From an uncultured Flavobacteriales bacterium (GTDB lineage: Bacteria > Bacteroidota > Bacteroidia > Flavobacteriales_D > Crocinitomicaceae): a DNA stretch of 6,132 nt. The notes under the pieces were generated by a model, which ran no database searches, was not told the origin of the DNA, and was given only the letters and a program-made list of their open reading frames with translations. The position numbers and the translations under genes were made by a program. How positions within the stretch are numbered: position 1 is the first letter of the stretch; every line of letters begins with the position of its first letter. The DNA lies in the NCBI GenBank assembly GCA_903899795.1, contig CAIUKX010000543.1, forward strand, positions 1 to 6,132, written 5' to 3'. Of this stretch, positions 5,984 through 6,132 are shown one piece after another.

Positions 5984-6132
5984 AACAGTAGTAGTTTAAC
6001 GTTAAAATTAATGATTAAAACCCTAGGTGTTTTCATAAAAACAACAACCTCATAAGCATTATACACATTTGATTTTTAATCCATTCATGTAAAAATAGAA
6101 TAATCTATCAACTAAAAAAATATTTTATTCAA
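5984..6132. other. Non-coding right edge of the window
   Basis: These 149 bp lie upstream of the small membrane protein gene. Apart from the 12-bp palindrome near the start codon I see no full TAnnTTTG box, no convincing terminator hairpin and no coding frame. The promoter of the membrane protein gene is either degenerate here or further to the right. Confidence 0.5.
5995..6006. promoter_or_regulatory. Perfect 12-bp palindrome upstream of the small membrane protein gene
   Basis: TTTAACGTTAAA is its own reverse complement and lies 11 bp upstream of the ATG at 5983, a position where a bound repressor would block transcription or initiation. A few palindromes this long are expected by chance in 6 kb of A+T-rich DNA, so the operator role is only a possibility. 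Confidence 0.2.

Overview
The window looks like an A+T-rich chromosomal segment of a Bacteroidota bacterium (Flavobacteriia, Chitinophagia or Sphingobacteriia type). The main evidence is two secreted proteins that end in a type IX secretion (T9SS) type A C-terminal sorting domain with the YPNP motif, a secretion system confined to this phylum. Supporting evidence is a TPR / membrane-anchor / coiled-coil / LuxR-like-HTH regulator of a kind common in Bacteroidota, the absence of Shine-Dalgarno sequences with A-rich start regions, and TAnnTTTG-type -7 boxes. All supported genes lie on the minus strand; the plus strand has no credible gene.

In transcription order (right to left): (1) 5600-5983, a 127-residue protein with two membrane segments and no recognised function. 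(2) 4223-5458, a 411-residue exported YCF48/BNR-type beta-propeller protein with a T9SS sorting domain. Its leader carries a 14-bp A/T-only inverted repeat ending 4 nt before the start codon. (3) 2400-4067, a 555-residue membrane-spanning regulator: signal peptide, TPR-like helical sensor outside, one membrane segment, then a cytoplasmic coiled coil and HTH. Its best start is an ATG at 4067; a TTG 14 codons upstream is also in frame. (4) A gene-free stretch, 1805-2399, holding a good rho-independent terminator for the minus strand at 2143-2188. (5) 1-1804, a large exported protein with a seven-blade RCC1 propeller, a Bacteroidota-type beta-sandwich linker and a T9SS sorting domain. It is interrupted by a one-base frameshift at 843-844 and runs off the left edge of the window, probably only a few codons before its stop.

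Taken together, a membrane one-component regulator lies between two genes for cell-surface or secreted beta-propeller proteins exported by T9SS. A plausible but untested reading is that it controls one or both of them. The intergenic gaps (141 to 595 bp), separate -7-like boxes and the terminator suggest separate transcription units rather than one operon. I found no tRNA, rRNA, CRISPR array, insertion sequence or phage gene. The most notable sequence features are the frameshift that separates the RCC1 propeller from its sorting signal, the alternating two-blade pattern and paired-cysteine inserts in that propeller, the leader hairpin of the YCF48 gene, and the promoter-like box and terminator pair in the large intergenic gap.
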